Source: Hyphomicrobiales bacterium (GTDB lineage: Bacteria; Pseudomonadota; Alphaproteobacteria; Rhizobiales; Rhizobiaceae). From it: a stretch of 64,000 nt of DNA. The notes under the pieces are model-generated. The model worked only from the letters and a program-made list of their open reading frames with translations. It made no database searches and had not been told where the DNA came from. Location of the stretch: NCBI GenBank assembly GCA_900471515.1, contig UCFC01000050.1, positions 1-64,000 on the forward strand, given 5' to 3'. Below are positions 15,849 to 24,581 of this stretch, piece after piece; the stretch's first letter is position 1; each line of letters starts with the position of its first letter. Made by a program: the position numbers and the translations under genes.

Positions 15849-16568
15849 TTACGGCCGGTGGATGGAACCGCTGGCGATGACGGGGCCGCTCGGCTGATGC
15901 GTGGGCGAGCCGCCGAAGGGCTCCAGGCTGACGGCCAGCGTCGCGCCATCGGAAATCTGGCCGCGCATGTCGCCCGGTATCAGCAGTTCGCCATTCATGC
16001 CCGGCTGGAAAACCCCGAGCGAGCGGGGCGTGCCACTGCCCGGCACGAGCCAGAGTTCCAGGGATTTCTCCTCCGGCTTGCCGGCTGCGACCGGCACGAT
16101 CTTCAACCGGCCGCTCTGCATCTCATAGGAGGCCGCAAGATTGACCTGATTGTTCGGTCCCGAGAGCTCGGCGACCAGCGGCGGCGATGCCGGAGGCTGG
16201 GGCACAAGACCGGAGGCAAAGGCGATGACGCCCAGGGTGACGGCAAGCGAGGCAAATGTCAGCGAGCGCCAGAAGCCGGCGGAATTCCAGAGCCCATGCG
16301 AAAAGCGCGGCGCAGTTTCCGCATCGGCGAAGAGGCGCGCCTCGATCTGCTTGAAAGTCTCGCGGCTTGGCTGAGCCGCGCCATATTCGTCGTTGAAGCT
16401 GGAGAGGTTGACCTCCCAGCGGCTGACGATGGCGGCAAACTGCCGATCGCGGCGCATGCGCTCCTCGACGATCCTGCGATCCTGGAGAGAGAGGACGCCC
16501 AGCACATATTCGCCGGCCAGAACCTCGTCGCGGGAGCGGTCTCCCTTGCTTTTGTCGGGCGATGTCAT
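15849..16568 (-). CDS. Anti-sigma factor, RskA family
   Basis: Starting at the ATG that overlaps the sigma-factor stop (ATGA), the protein is 239 residues. It has a cytoplasmic N-terminal domain (LAGEYVLGVLSLQDRRIVEERM, typical of RskA/ChrR-like anti-sigma domains), one membrane helix (about 100-121) and a periplasmic RskA domain with ELWLVPGSGTPRSLGVF. No HxxxCxxC zinc motif is present. It should hold the ECF sigma at the membrane until released by regulated proteolysis or a periplasmic signal. An upstream in-frame Met inside the sigma gene is less likely. Confidence 0.92.
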   Translation of the reverse strand: MTSPDKSKGDRSRDEVLAGEYVLGVLSLQDRRIVEERMRRDRQFAAIVSRWEVNLSSFNDEYGAAQPSRETFKQIEARLFADAETAPRFSHGLWNSAGFWRSLTFASLAVTLGVIAFASGLVPQPPASPPLVAELSGPNNQVNLAASYEMQSGRLKIVPVAAGKPEEKSLELWLVPGSGTPRSLGVFQPGMNGELLIPGDMRGQISDGATLAVSLEPFGGSPTHQPSGPVIASGSIHRP

Positions 16569-17101
16569 CGTTCCATGCACTCTCTCAGTTTCAGCAGGCT
16601 GCGTCTTAGCCATGTCCGCATCGTATTCAGCGGGACACCAAACTGACCGGCCAGTTCCTGATAGCTCAGCCCTTCGACATAAGCTCGTTTCACCGCGACC
16701 GCACGATCAGCTTCCAACTCTTCCATGCAGGTGTCAATCCGCCTTCCTTCATCCTTAATCACGACTTGTGCTTCGGGGTCGGGAGCGGCGTCGGCAAGGC
16801 CGAGCGCTTCGTCGATTTCGTCGGCGACCGGCTTGCGCGCCCGCAACGCATCGATCGCCTGATTGCGGGCAATGGCCGCAAGCCAGGCGGCCGATGTCGC
16901 GGAGCCGGCGGTGAAGGCACCGGCACGCTGCCATATCTTGATGTAGACCTCCTGCAACACTTCTTCCGCCTCGTTCCTGTTTCCAAGGATACGCAGGCAG
17001 ATCGCCAGAAGTTTCGGACTGGTCTGGTTATAGAGCGCGGCAAAGGCCTTGCGGTCGCCAAGCGCCACGCGGCCGATCAGATCTGCAAAATCCCCAGTCA
17101 T
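16565..17101 (-). CDS. ECF-type RNA polymerase sigma factor (SigK-like)
   Basis: The 178-residue protein has sigma region 2 (ILGNRNEAEEVLQEVYIKIW) and region 4 (LSYQELAGQFGVPLNTMRTW) with a short linker and no region 3, as in extracytoplasmic-function sigma factors. Its stop codon overlaps the start of the RskA-like anti-sigma gene and a fasciclin gene follows, the same trio as SigK-RskA-MPT70/83. Its own promoter is unclear: a TGAAAC-15-CGTT sequence (17140-17116) would leave almost no leader. It is divergent from argB. Confidence 0.95.
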   Translation of the reverse strand: MTGDFADLIGRVALGDRKAFAALYNQTSPKLLAICLRILGNRNEAEEVLQEVYIKIWQRAGAFTAGSATSAAWLAAIARNQAIDALRARKPVADEIDEALGLADAAPDPEAQVVIKDEGRRIDTCMEELEADRAVAVKRAYVEGLSYQELAGQFGVPLNTMRTWLRRSLLKLRECMER

Positions 17102-17257
17102 GTCGCCCTCGAATGAACGATTTCCGGTTCGATAGTTTCAATATGAGCTGGCAGGTTCCCAGGTCGGCCTTAGATACGAAAAACTATTGCGTCCCGGATT
17201 ATTCCCTCTGTCAAAAACTTGAGATAAAAGGCCGCGATCAATTCCGCGGGGTCCCCC

Positions 17258-18145
17258 ATGAACGAGTCCGAAAGCGAAATCCAGGCACGTCTTCTCGCAC
17301 AGGCGCTGCCCTTCATGCAGCGCTACGAAAACAAGACCATCGTCGTGAAATACGGCGGCCATGCCATGGGCAATCCCGAACTCGGCAAGGCTTTTGCGAG
17401 CGATATCGCGCTGCTCAAGCAGTCGGGCGTCAATCCGATCGTCGTGCATGGCGGCGGCCCGCAGATCGGCGCGATGCTGACGAAGATGGGTATCGAATCC
17501 AAATTCGAGGGCGGGTTGCGCGTCACCGACCAGAAGACGGTCGAGATCGTCGAAATGGTGCTTGCCGGCTCGATCAACAAGGAAATCGTCGCGCTGATCA
17601 ACCAGACCGGCGAATGGGCGATCGGCCTCTGCGGCAAGGACGGCAACATGGTCTTTGCCGAAAAGGCGCGCAAGACCGTCAAGGACCCCGATTCCAACAT
17701 CGAGCGCGTGCTCGATCTCGGCTTCGTCGGCGAGGTGGTCGAAGTCGACCGCACGCTGCTCGACCTTCTCGCCCGTTCCGAGATGATCCCGGTCATCGCA
17801 CCGGTTGCCCCGGGCCGCGACGGCGCGACCTACAATATCAACGCCGACACGTTTGCCGGCGCCATTGCCGGCGCGCTGAACGCCACCCGCCTTCTGTTCC
17901 TGACGGACGTGCCCGGCGTGCTCGACAAGCAGGGCAAACTCATCAAGGAACTGTCTGTCGCCGAAGCCCATGCGCTGATTGCCGACGGCACGATTTCCGG
18001 CGGCATGATCCCGAAGGTGGAAACCTGCATCGACGCCATCAAGGCGGGCGTGCAGGGCGTCGTCATCCTGAACGGCAAGACGGCCCATTCCGTGCTGCTC
18101 GAAATCTTCACCGAGCACGGCGTCGGCACGCTGATCGTACCCTGA
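17258..18145 (+). CDS. argB: Acetylglutamate kinase
   Basis: The 295-residue kinase phosphorylates N-acetylglutamate, the second step of arginine biosynthesis and the step that is PII-stimulated and arginine-inhibited in many bacteria. The phosphate-binding loop is KYGGHAM (31-37), and the substrate loop VVHGGGPQIG and ATP-binding TDVPGV region are intact. The N-terminal helix (residues 1-22), associated with hexameric arginine-sensitive enzymes, is present. The gene is monocistronic, with a terminator right behind it. Confidence 0.98.
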   Translation: MNESESEIQARLLAQALPFMQRYENKTIVVKYGGHAMGNPELGKAFASDIALLKQSGVNPIVVHGGGPQIGAMLTKMGIESKFEGGLRVTDQKTVEIVEMVLAGSINKEIVALINQTGEWAIGLCGKDGNMVFAEKARKTVKDPDSNIERVLDLGFVGEVVEVDRTLLDLLARSEMIPVIAPVAPGRDGATYNINADTFAGAIAGALNATRLLFLTDVPGVLDKQGKLIKELSVAEAHALIADGTISGGMIPKVETCIDAIKAGVQGVVILNGKTAHSVLLEIFTEHGVGTLIVP

Positions 18146-18147
18146 CG

Positions 18148-18173
18148 AAAAGGCGCCCTCCGGCGCTTTTTTT
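18148..18173 (+). terminator. Intrinsic terminator after argB
   Basis: The stem AAAAGGCGCC/GGCGCTTTT with a CTCC loop leads into a run of seven T residues three bases after the argB stop. It overlaps the end of the convergent SDR gene. Confidence 0.8.
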
Positions 18174-19017
18174 ATGCCTCGGCAAAACCGGTCGAAAGCG
18201 TCAGACTTTCCCAGGCGTCGATTTCAGCGCTCAAGCCCCTCAGCTTGTCGCGGACAAGAGCCAGCGCGTCGGTGCCGAGCAGCAGATGGACCGGCGGGTT
18301 TTCGGCCTCGACAAGCGCCATCACGGCAGCGGCGGCCTTGCGGGGATCGCCGGCCTGCCGGCCGCTCTTTTCCTCGCGCGCCCTGCGGATGGGATCAAAG
18401 AGCGCATCGTAATCGGCAATGCTCCTGCCGGTGCGGATCATCGAGCGGCCGGCCCAGTCCGTGCGGAACGAGCCGGGAGCCAGCGCCGTCACCGCGATGC
18501 CAAAATCCTTGACTTCCTTCGCCAGGACCTCGCTGATGCCTTCCAGCGCAAACTTGCTGCCGCAGTAATAGGCAATGCCCGGCATGGTGATGAAGCCGCC
18601 CATCGAGGTGATGTTGATGATGCGGCCTGCCCGCCGCCGGCGCATGAACGGCAGGACGGCCTTCATCATGGCGACGGCGCCGAAGACATTGACCTCGAAT
18701 TGCCGGCGCATTTCCTCGATCGGCGATTCCTCCAGGGTTCCTTCATGCCCATAGCCGGCATTGTTGATGAGAACGTCCACCGGCCCGACCGTCTTCTCGA
18801 TGCCGGCAACGGCCGGTTCGATCGCTGCGATATCGGCGACGTCCAGGCGAACCGCCGTTGCCCGCGCCGGCGCCAGGCTCTCGAACGCGGCGGCGGCTTC
18901 CACGTTCCTCACCGTTCCCGCCACGCGATGGCCCTTCTCCAGTGCGGCCTGCGCAAAGGCACGGCCAAAGCCCGAGCTGACACCGGTAATGAGAAACTGC
19001 TTTTCGGTTGAACGCAT
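18172..19017 (-). CDS. Short-chain dehydrogenase/reductase
   Basis: This 281-residue classical SDR has the cofactor motif TGVSSGFG (11-18), NNAG (85-88), catalytic Ser138 and the YxxxK pair Tyr151/Lys155. NADP preference is plausible but not certain, and the substrate is unknown. A CAGGAG ribosome-binding site precedes the start. It is divergently transcribed from a LysR regulator 119 bases away, the usual arrangement for a LysR-controlled enzyme. It is also the closest intact relative in this window of the SDR remnant at 977-1280. Confidence 0.94.
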   Translation of the reverse strand: MRSTEKQFLITGVSSGFGRAFAQAALEKGHRVAGTVRNVEAAAAFESLAPARATAVRLDVADIAAIEPAVAGIEKTVGPVDVLINNAGYGHEGTLEESPIEEMRRQFEVNVFGAVAMMKAVLPFMRRRRAGRIINITSMGGFITMPGIAYYCGSKFALEGISEVLAKEVKDFGIAVTALAPGSFRTDWAGRSMIRTGRSIADYDALFDPIRRAREEKSGRQAGDPRKAAAAVMALVEAENPPVHLLLGTDALALVRDKLRGLSAEIDAWESLTLSTGFAEA

Positions 19018-19136
19018 CGTGCACTCCTGTCCTGATGCGGCCGCGACAGACAGGCGGCCCGACCCGTCATGTGGCAGGGCGGGAGCGCTATTTCCAATAT
19101 ATTGCGCAGGCGAATGCGATATCTTAAAAGTATTAC

Positions 19137-20054
19137 ATGGAACTTCGTCATCTTCGCTATTTCCTTGCGGTCGCAGAAGAGCTCAATTTCACGCGCGCAG
19201 CCCGCAAGGTCGGCATCGGCCAGCCGCCGCTCAGCAATCAGATACGCGATCTTGAAAACGAGATCGGCGCCGCCCTCTTCCGGCGCCTGTCGAACGGTGC
19301 GGAACTGACGGCGGCAGGCGAGGCCTTCCTGCCGGAAGCCCGGGCGATCCTGGCTCAGGCCGAACAGGCCAAACAATCCGCCATGCGCGCGGCACGCGGC
19401 CAGAGCGGGCGCCTACGGGTCGGCTTCACCAGTTCGGCCGTGTTCAATCCGGTCGTACCTGCCATCGTCAACGCCTTCCGCGAAAAATATGCGGCCGTTC
19501 AATTCGGCCTCGAGGAATCGCCCACCGCACGATTGCTGGAGAGGCTCGAAGGGGAAGAGCTCGACGCCGTCTTTATCCGCCCCGGCAGCGGCGACGAACC
19601 GCAGGTCCGGTGCCAGCTGCTGGCCGAGGAGCCCATGGTCATCGTGCTGCCGGCAAGGCATCGGCTGTCGGAGGCGCAGACATTGCGCCTTGACGAACTG
19701 GCCGGAGAGAGGTTCGTGCTCTTTCCGCGCGAGGCCGGCGCCGGCTTTTTCGACGACATCATCGCCGCGTGCCGGCGGGCCGGATTTGAGCCCGTGCTCG
19801 GCCAGTCGGCGCCACAGATCACCGCCATCGCCAGCCTGGTCGCCGTCGGCCTCGGCGTCTCGGTCGTGCCGAAGGACATGGCGGAGATCAAAGTGCCCGG
19901 CGTTCGCTACATCACGATTTCAGGCGAAGCGCCGACAGCGCGGCTGGCGCTCGCCACAAGACGTGACGAGCGCTCTCCCATCGTCCGCAATTTCCTGGCG
20001 CAGGCTTTCGCCACGCAGAAAAGCTTCGCCGGCAACGATCAGTTGGCCGAATAG
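19137..20054 (+). CDS. LysR family transcriptional regulator
   Basis: The 305-residue protein begins MELRHLRYFLAVAEELNFT, the classical LysR winged helix, with a recognition region (RKVGIGQPPLSNQIRDLEN) followed by a linker helix and a periplasmic-binding-protein-like effector domain. It probably controls the divergent SDR gene and itself, with the effector unknown. It ends convergently with the ICL/PEP-mutase-family gene, overlapping it by 16 bases. Confidence 0.94.
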   Translation: MELRHLRYFLAVAEELNFTRAARKVGIGQPPLSNQIRDLENEIGAALFRRLSNGAELTAAGEAFLPEARAILAQAEQAKQSAMRAARGQSGRLRVGFTSSAVFNPVVPAIVNAFREKYAAVQFGLEESPTARLLERLEGEELDAVFIRPGSGDEPQVRCQLLAEEPMVIVLPARHRLSEAQTLRLDELAGERFVLFPREAGAGFFDDIIAACRRAGFEPVLGQSAPQITAIASLVAVGLGVSVVPKDMAEIKVPGVRYITISGEAPTARLALATRRDERSPIVRNFLAQAFATQKSFAGNDQLAE

Positions 20055-20809
20055 ATCGCCGCGGCGGCTTCCTTCAACTTTTCCATCATGGCCCGGTAGG
20101 GGCCGGGACCATAGCTGATGCGCGAAACGCCGAGCCTTGCAAGCTCAGCCGGCTCGGGCGCGCCGGCCTTCATCATGATGTTGACCGGCAGCGCGGATGC
20201 GGCGCAGATCCGTTCGATCAATGCCGGTTCGATCAGGCCCGGCACGAAGAAGCCGCTGGCGCCGGCCGCCGCATAGGCCCTGCCGCGCTCGATCGCCTCA
20301 TCCACCAATCCGGCATGCCTGGAGCCGTCTCCTTCCTGAAGGAAGAGATCGGTGCGGGCGTTGATGAAGAAATCGATGCCGCGCGCCCTGGCCATTTCCC
20401 GGATGGCGCGGATGCGTGCCGCCTGCGCTTCGACAGGATGAAGGCCGGTTTCGCCGACGCGCTGGTCCTCGAAGTTGATGCCTACGGCGCCGACCTCGAT
20501 GAGCTTTGCGACATTGGCCGCCGCACCGGCAGGCTCCGTCGAATAGCCGCCTTCGAAATCGACCGAGAGCGGCAGCTCGTTGGCGGCGGTGATCGAGCGG
20601 GCCGTCTCGATCAGCACCTCCATCGGCAGCTTCTGGCCGTCGCCATAACCATTGGCGGCGGCGACGGACCAGCTTCCGGTCGCAAGCGCCCTGGCACCGG
20701 CCTCCGTCACCGCCCTGGCCGTTCCGGCATCCCAGATATTGTATAGAATGACGGGCGCTCCCTTTCGGTGCAGCGTGCCGAAAAGCTCGGCCTTCTCGTT
20801 CTGGTTCAT
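20039..20809 (-). CDS. Isocitrate lyase/PEP mutase family protein
   Basis: The Met at 20807-20809 overlaps the ada stop (ATGA), so the product is 256 residues rather than the longer upstream reading. The TIM-barrel family features are visible: WDAGTARAV near the start, SVDFEGGYS containing the metal-binding acidic residues, and GINFEDQ. The KKCGH motif of true isocitrate lyases is absent, so it more likely cleaves a C-C or C-P bond in another 2-oxo- or phosphono-acid; the substrate is unknown. Translational coupling to the DNA-repair gene ada is odd and conserved function is unclear. Confidence 0.88.
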   Translation of the reverse strand: MNQNEKAELFGTLHRKGAPVILYNIWDAGTARAVTEAGARALATGSWSVAAANGYGDGQKLPMEVLIETARSITAANELPLSVDFEGGYSTEPAGAAANVAKLIEVGAVGINFEDQRVGETGLHPVEAQAARIRAIREMARARGIDFFINARTDLFLQEGDGSRHAGLVDEAIERGRAYAAAGASGFFVPGLIEPALIERICAASALPVNIMMKAGAPEPAELARLGVSRISYGPGPYRAMMEKLKEAAAAIYSAN

Positions 20810-21876
20810 GCTGTCCTCTCCATCTTCTGCGCCATGATCTTTTCCTCGTGCCGAAGCAGCCATTGCTTGCGCCAGAGCCCGCCGCCATAACCGGTCAGCG
20901 ATCCGTCCGCGCCGAGGATGCGATGGCAGGGCACGATGATGGCGAGCTGGTTGGCGCCGTTGGCCCGGCCGACGGCACGCACGACCTCGGGCCTTTGCAT
21001 CTCCCTTGCGAGATCGCCATAGGCGCGCGTCTGGCCGGCGGGGATTTCGATGAGCTTTGCCCAGACATGCCTTTCGAAGGGCGTGCCGCCAAGCGCCAGC
21101 GGCGTCCTGAAAGTGGTCAGCCGCCCCTCGAAATAGTCCCGGATTTCCGCCTCTACCTGATCGATCGCCGGCGTGCGGCCGATCGCGACCGAGGAGCGGA
21201 CGCGCTTCTGCAGGGCTTCGAGTTCGGTCGGCAGGGCCTTGCGGTCGTGGAATTCGAGGAGATGCAGATGGGTCCTGTCGGCGACCGCGATCATCGGGCC
21301 GAGCGGCGTGTCGAACCAGTCGGCAAAGAGCAGTTCGCGGTTCTGCGAGAGTGCCGGCGCCTTGCCGACAAGGCGCTGGAAGGCTGCCCGGAAGCCGCTC
21401 GGGGAACCATAGCCTGCGTCGATCTGCGCATCGATGACGCGCGCGCCGTCGGCCAGTTGCCGGGCAGCCTCGCCGAGCCGGCGGTAGCGGACGATATCGC
21501 GGAAGGTCATGCCCAGCGCCCGCTTGAAGGCGCGACGCACGGTCGAGGGATCGTAGCCGCGGCGCACCAGTTCGTCCTCGGTCCAGCGCACATCCGGCTC
21601 GCCGTCGAGCCTTGCCAGGAGTTCGTCGACGATCGGCTCGCGGCCCGGCTGCTCCAGCGGCCTGCAGCGCTGGCAGGGACGGAAGCCGGAATGCATGCAG
21701 GCGGCGATCGTATCGAAGAAGATGGTGTTTTCCCGCTTCGGCTTGCGCGCCGGGCAGGTCAGGCGGCAGAAGATACCTGTCGTCTTCACGCAGACATAGG
21801 CCTGGCCCTCGTAATCGGCGCTGCGGGCGATCAGGGCATCGTAGAGCGTATCATCGTCGGGGCGTTCGAAAAGCAT
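20806..21876 (-). CDS. ada: Bifunctional Ada: DNA alkylation repair methyltransferase and transcription activator
   Basis: This 356-residue protein has three parts. The N-terminal zinc domain holds Cys37, Cys41, Cys68 and Cys71, one of which accepts methyl from phosphotriesters. An AraC-type DNA-binding region follows (GYDPSTVRRAFKRALGMTF). The C-terminal O6-methylguanine methyltransferase carries the active-site PCHR with Cys317. It repairs alkylated DNA and, once self-methylated, activates the adaptive response. It overlaps the downstream ICL-family gene by 4 bases. Confidence 0.97.
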   Translation of the reverse strand: MLFERPDDDTLYDALIARSADYEGQAYVCVKTTGIFCRLTCPARKPKRENTIFFDTIAACMHSGFRPCQRCRPLEQPGREPIVDELLARLDGEPDVRWTEDELVRRGYDPSTVRRAFKRALGMTFRDIVRYRRLGEAARQLADGARVIDAQIDAGYGSPSGFRAAFQRLVGKAPALSQNRELLFADWFDTPLGPMIAVADRTHLHLLEFHDRKALPTELEALQKRVRSSVAIGRTPAIDQVEAEIRDYFEGRLTTFRTPLALGGTPFERHVWAKLIEIPAGQTRAYGDLAREMQRPEVVRAVGRANGANQLAIIVPCHRILGADGSLTGYGGGLWRKQWLLRHEEKIMAQKMERTA

Positions 21877-21979
21877 GTGCGCTTTCTAGCACTCCGCGCT
21901 TCGGTCGTCCGCCGAAAATCGGGCGTCTATTTTCTCTTCGTGATTTTCTTGGCGCTGCAGCCGTGCCATAAGGTCGGCC

Positions 21980-22687
21980 ATGACAAAGATCGACCGCACG
22001 CCCAGCAAGAATGATTTCGAGCATGTGACCGAATGGGTCTTCGACCTCGACAACACGCTCTACCCGCATCACATCAATCTCTTCGCGCAGATCGACAGGA
22101 ACATGACGGCCTATGTCGCGGCGCTGCTGCAGATGGAGCACGACGAGGCCCGCAAGCTGCAGAAGCAATATTATCTCGAACATGGGACGACGCTGCAGGG
22201 CCTGATGATCCACCACGGGATCGATCCCAACGACTTCCTCGAAAAGGCGCATGCGATCGACTATTCGGCGCTGACCCCGCAGCCGGAGCTCGCCGAAGCC
22301 ATCAAGGCGCTGCCGGGGCGCAAGTTCATCTTCACCAACGGCAGCGTCCAGCATGCGCAGGCAACGGCCGGCGCGCTCGGCATTCTCGACAATTTCGACG
22401 ATATTTTCGATATCGTCGCGGCCGACTACCTGCCGAAGCCGGCGCAGGCAACTTATGACAAGTTTACGGCGCTGAAGAAGGTCGAGACCGACAAGGCCGC
22501 CATGTTCGAGGATCTGCCGCGCAACCTCACGGTGCCGAAGGCGCTCGGCATGCAGACCGTTCTGCTGGTGCCGCGCAACCTGGAGGAAACGGTCGTCGAA
22601 TGGTGGGAGAAGACGAGCGGCGAGGACGATCACATCGACTTCGTCACCGACGATCTCGCTGATTTCCTGAAGAAGATTACCGCCTAG
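21980..22687 (+). CDS. Pyrimidine 5'-nucleotidase, HAD superfamily
   Basis: The 235-residue protein has the HAD motif FDLDNTLYP with nucleophile Asp22 and Asp24, motif II (FTNGS) and the late acidic motif (FEDLPRN). The length and the LYPHHINLFAQID cap region fit the Sdt1/PynA-like group that dephosphorylates pyrimidine nucleoside monophosphates. It is cytoplasmic. The AAGG ribosome-binding site supports the start. It lies divergent to ada and upstream of the EF-hand gene. Confidence 0.88.
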   Translation: MTKIDRTPSKNDFEHVTEWVFDLDNTLYPHHINLFAQIDRNMTAYVAALLQMEHDEARKLQKQYYLEHGTTLQGLMIHHGIDPNDFLEKAHAIDYSALTPQPELAEAIKALPGRKFIFTNGSVQHAQATAGALGILDNFDDIFDIVAADYLPKPAQATYDKFTALKKVETDKAAMFEDLPRNLTVPKALGMQTVLLVPRNLEETVVEWWEKTSGEDDHIDFVTDDLADFLKKITA

Positions 22688-22748
22688 CTTACTAAAGTTT
22701 CATCCATCTTACAGATGTTTAACTGGGCCGTGGCGCGGTTCGGCCCTA

Positions 22749-22780
22749 CCTTTCGTAGCGAGGGACATCCTACGAAAGGA
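22749..22780 (+). promoter_or_regulatory. Hairpin covering the ribosome-binding site of the EF-hand gene
   Basis: CCTTTCGTA (22749-22757) and TACGAAAGG (22771-22779) are perfect complementary 9-base arms around a 13-base loop. The right arm contains the AAAGGA that serves as the Shine-Dalgarno sequence for the ATG at 22790. Folding of the mRNA would hide that site, so this may be a translational switch such as a thermosensor or protein- or ion-responsive element. Confidence 0.5.
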
Positions 22781-22789
22781 CGCACTGAC

Positions 22790-23404
22790 ATGTACCGCAA
22801 CAAGCTTATCCTGACGGCGCTTTCCTCTGTTCTCCTGCTCGGCGCAGCCGCCGGCGCGAGCTTTGCCGCCCCCGGCGACCGGCCCGACCGTCCGGGGCAT
22901 CACGGCAGGATGGAGCATGGCATGATGGGCGGACCGCGCGGCGCCGCCTTCCGCGAAATCGCCTTTGTGCGCATGCTGAAACAGTTCGATGCCAACAAGG
23001 ACGGACAGGTTTCCAAGCAGGAGGCGACCGACGGCATGGAGAAGATCTTTGCCGCTATCGACACCAACCATGACGGTTCCCTCACTCCGGGCGAAATCCG
23101 CGAATACCGCCAGGCCCAGTTCAAGGCCCGCCGCGAAGCCGTCTCGGCCCAAAAGGGCGATGCCGATGAGAACGCCGCCGCGGCGACCGCCGACGACAGG
23201 GATCACGGCCGCCACGGCCGTCATGGAATGCGCATGCGCATCATGGGCGCTTCGCTGATGATGCATCGCATCGACACCGACGAGAACGGCCAGATCAGCA
23301 AGCAGGAGGCGGAAACCGCCTTCAACAAGTTCTTCGACCGGATGGACCGCAACAAGGACGGCGTGATCTCGATCGACGACATGCCGGACCGGCCCTTCCT
23401 CTAG
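22790..23404 (+). CDS. Exported EF-hand calcium-binding protein
   Basis: Starting at the Met after AAAGGA, the protein is 204 residues with a signal peptide ending SFAAP (about residue 27). It has four EF-hand loops: 67-78 (DANKDGQVSKQE), 91-102, 162-173 and 186-197, arranged as two pairs separated by a His/Arg-rich linker (120-150). It should bind calcium in the periplasm; a role in buffering or signalling is inferred. An upstream Met 25 codons earlier would disrupt the signal peptide and is rejected. Confidence 0.9.
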   Translation: MYRNKLILTALSSVLLLGAAAGASFAAPGDRPDRPGHHGRMEHGMMGGPRGAAFREIAFVRMLKQFDANKDGQVSKQEATDGMEKIFAAIDTNHDGSLTPGEIREYRQAQFKARREAVSAQKGDADENAAAATADDRDHGRHGRHGMRMRIMGASLMMHRIDTDENGQISKQEAETAFNKFFDRMDRNKDGVISIDDMPDRPFL

Positions 23405-23455
23405 GGACCGTCCGGCTTCACCTTCGATATCGCGAGGGTTTGCCCCTCGCCCGGA

Positions 23456-23487
23456 GCCCTCTTCCCGCCCGCGGGGAGAGGGCTTTT
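23456..23487 (+). terminator. Hairpin terminator, repeat-like, after the EF-hand gene
   Basis: GCCCTCTTCCC and GGGGAGAGGGC arms around a GCCCGC loop are followed by TTTT. Similar GC-rich palindromes recur between genes in rhizobia, so it may also be a dispersed repeat. Confidence 0.6.
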
Positions 23488-23519
23488 CGCCGCGGGGCCG
23501 CAGCTTTGCCAGAACAGAT

Positions 23520-24386
23520 TTATTCGCGGTGCTCGTAAAAGTCCTGGACGATCTTCCAGGCCTCGTCGGCGGTATCGACAAAGCTGATCAGGTTGACGTC
23601 TTCGGGCGCGATCGTCCCGAATTCGGCAAGCGCGTCGAAATTGATGATGCTGCGCCAGAATTTCGAGCCGAAGAGCAGCAGCGGGATGCGCTCCATGCGG
23701 CCGGTCTGGATCAGCGTCAGGCATTCGAAGAATTCGTCCAGCGTGCCGAAGCCGCCGGGGAAGACCGCAACCGCCTTGGCGCGCACCATGAAATGCATCT
23801 TGCGGATTGCGAAATAGTGGAAGTTGAAGCTGAGCTCGGGCGTCACATAGGCATTCGGCGCCTGCTCGTGCGGCAGCACGATATTGAGGCCGATCGACGG
23901 CGCGCCCTCATCCGCTGCCCCCCGGTTTCCCGCCTCCATCACGCCCGGACCGCCGCCGGTGACGACGACATATTCGTGGAAATCGAAGCCGGCGGCATAA
24001 CGCGAGCACAGGCGGGCGAACTTGCGGGCCTCGTCGTAATAGACCGATGCGGCTTCCAGGTTCGCCCGCTGTGTCTCGTTGCGGGCGGCCCAGGCGCTTT
24101 GGCCGGGGGCGGGAATGCGAGCCCCGCCGAACATGACGACCGTCGACTTGATGCCGCGCTCGGCCATCATCATCTCGACTTTCAAAAGTTCGAGCTGCAG
24201 GCGGATCGGGCGCAGTTCCTCACGGCAGAGGAAATCCTCGTCCACATAGGCAAGACGATAGGCCGGCGAGAGCGTCTGCGGCGTCTTTGGAACCGCTTCC
24301 GCGCGCTGCCTGTCGCTCGAACTGCTCTTCAACGGGTCCCAGACACCGTCCTTGCGCCGCGCGCCGCCGTTTCTTGCCTTTGCCAT
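23520..24386 (-). CDS. LOG family protein (TIGR00730-type Rossmann hydrolase)
   Basis: From the Met MAKARNG the protein is 288 residues. It has GGGPGVMEAGNRGA and PGGFGTLDEFFE, the two signature motifs of the LOG/lysine-decarboxylase-like family, whose best-known members release free cytokinins from nucleotide precursors (phosphoribohydrolase). The N-terminal roughly 70 residues extend beyond the short plant-type LOG, as in the long bacterial group. Ten codons of upstream frame are probably not translated. It is divergent from dapD. Confidence 0.88.
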   Translation of the reverse strand: MAKARNGGARRKDGVWDPLKSSSSDRQRAEAVPKTPQTLSPAYRLAYVDEDFLCREELRPIRLQLELLKVEMMMAERGIKSTVVMFGGARIPAPGQSAWAARNETQRANLEAASVYYDEARKFARLCSRYAAGFDFHEYVVVTGGGPGVMEAGNRGAADEGAPSIGLNIVLPHEQAPNAYVTPELSFNFHYFAIRKMHFMVRAKAVAVFPGGFGTLDEFFECLTLIQTGRMERIPLLLFGSKFWRSIINFDALAEFGTIAPEDVNLISFVDTADEAWKIVQDFYEHRE

Positions 24387-24581
24387 GTCGAAATGCCTTT
24401 CAGTATCACCGGCCACAAGTGACCGGATATGTCGCTATAACGCCTTGAATCCAGATATGATCTTGTCCGAAAAATCATTCCATTTTACGGGCGCATGCTG
24501 TAGATCGGGTGACGACCCGCCAACCGCAATTCCGGAGACTCCGCCGTCTCCACGATAAAGATCGAAGTTTAAGGAATTCTC

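Noticed and set aside
17173..17206. GGGAATAA ... CGTATC as an ECF promoter for the sigma gene
   Set aside because: The 20-base spacing is longer than usual for ECF promoters and the -35 match is arbitrary, so I did not annotate it.
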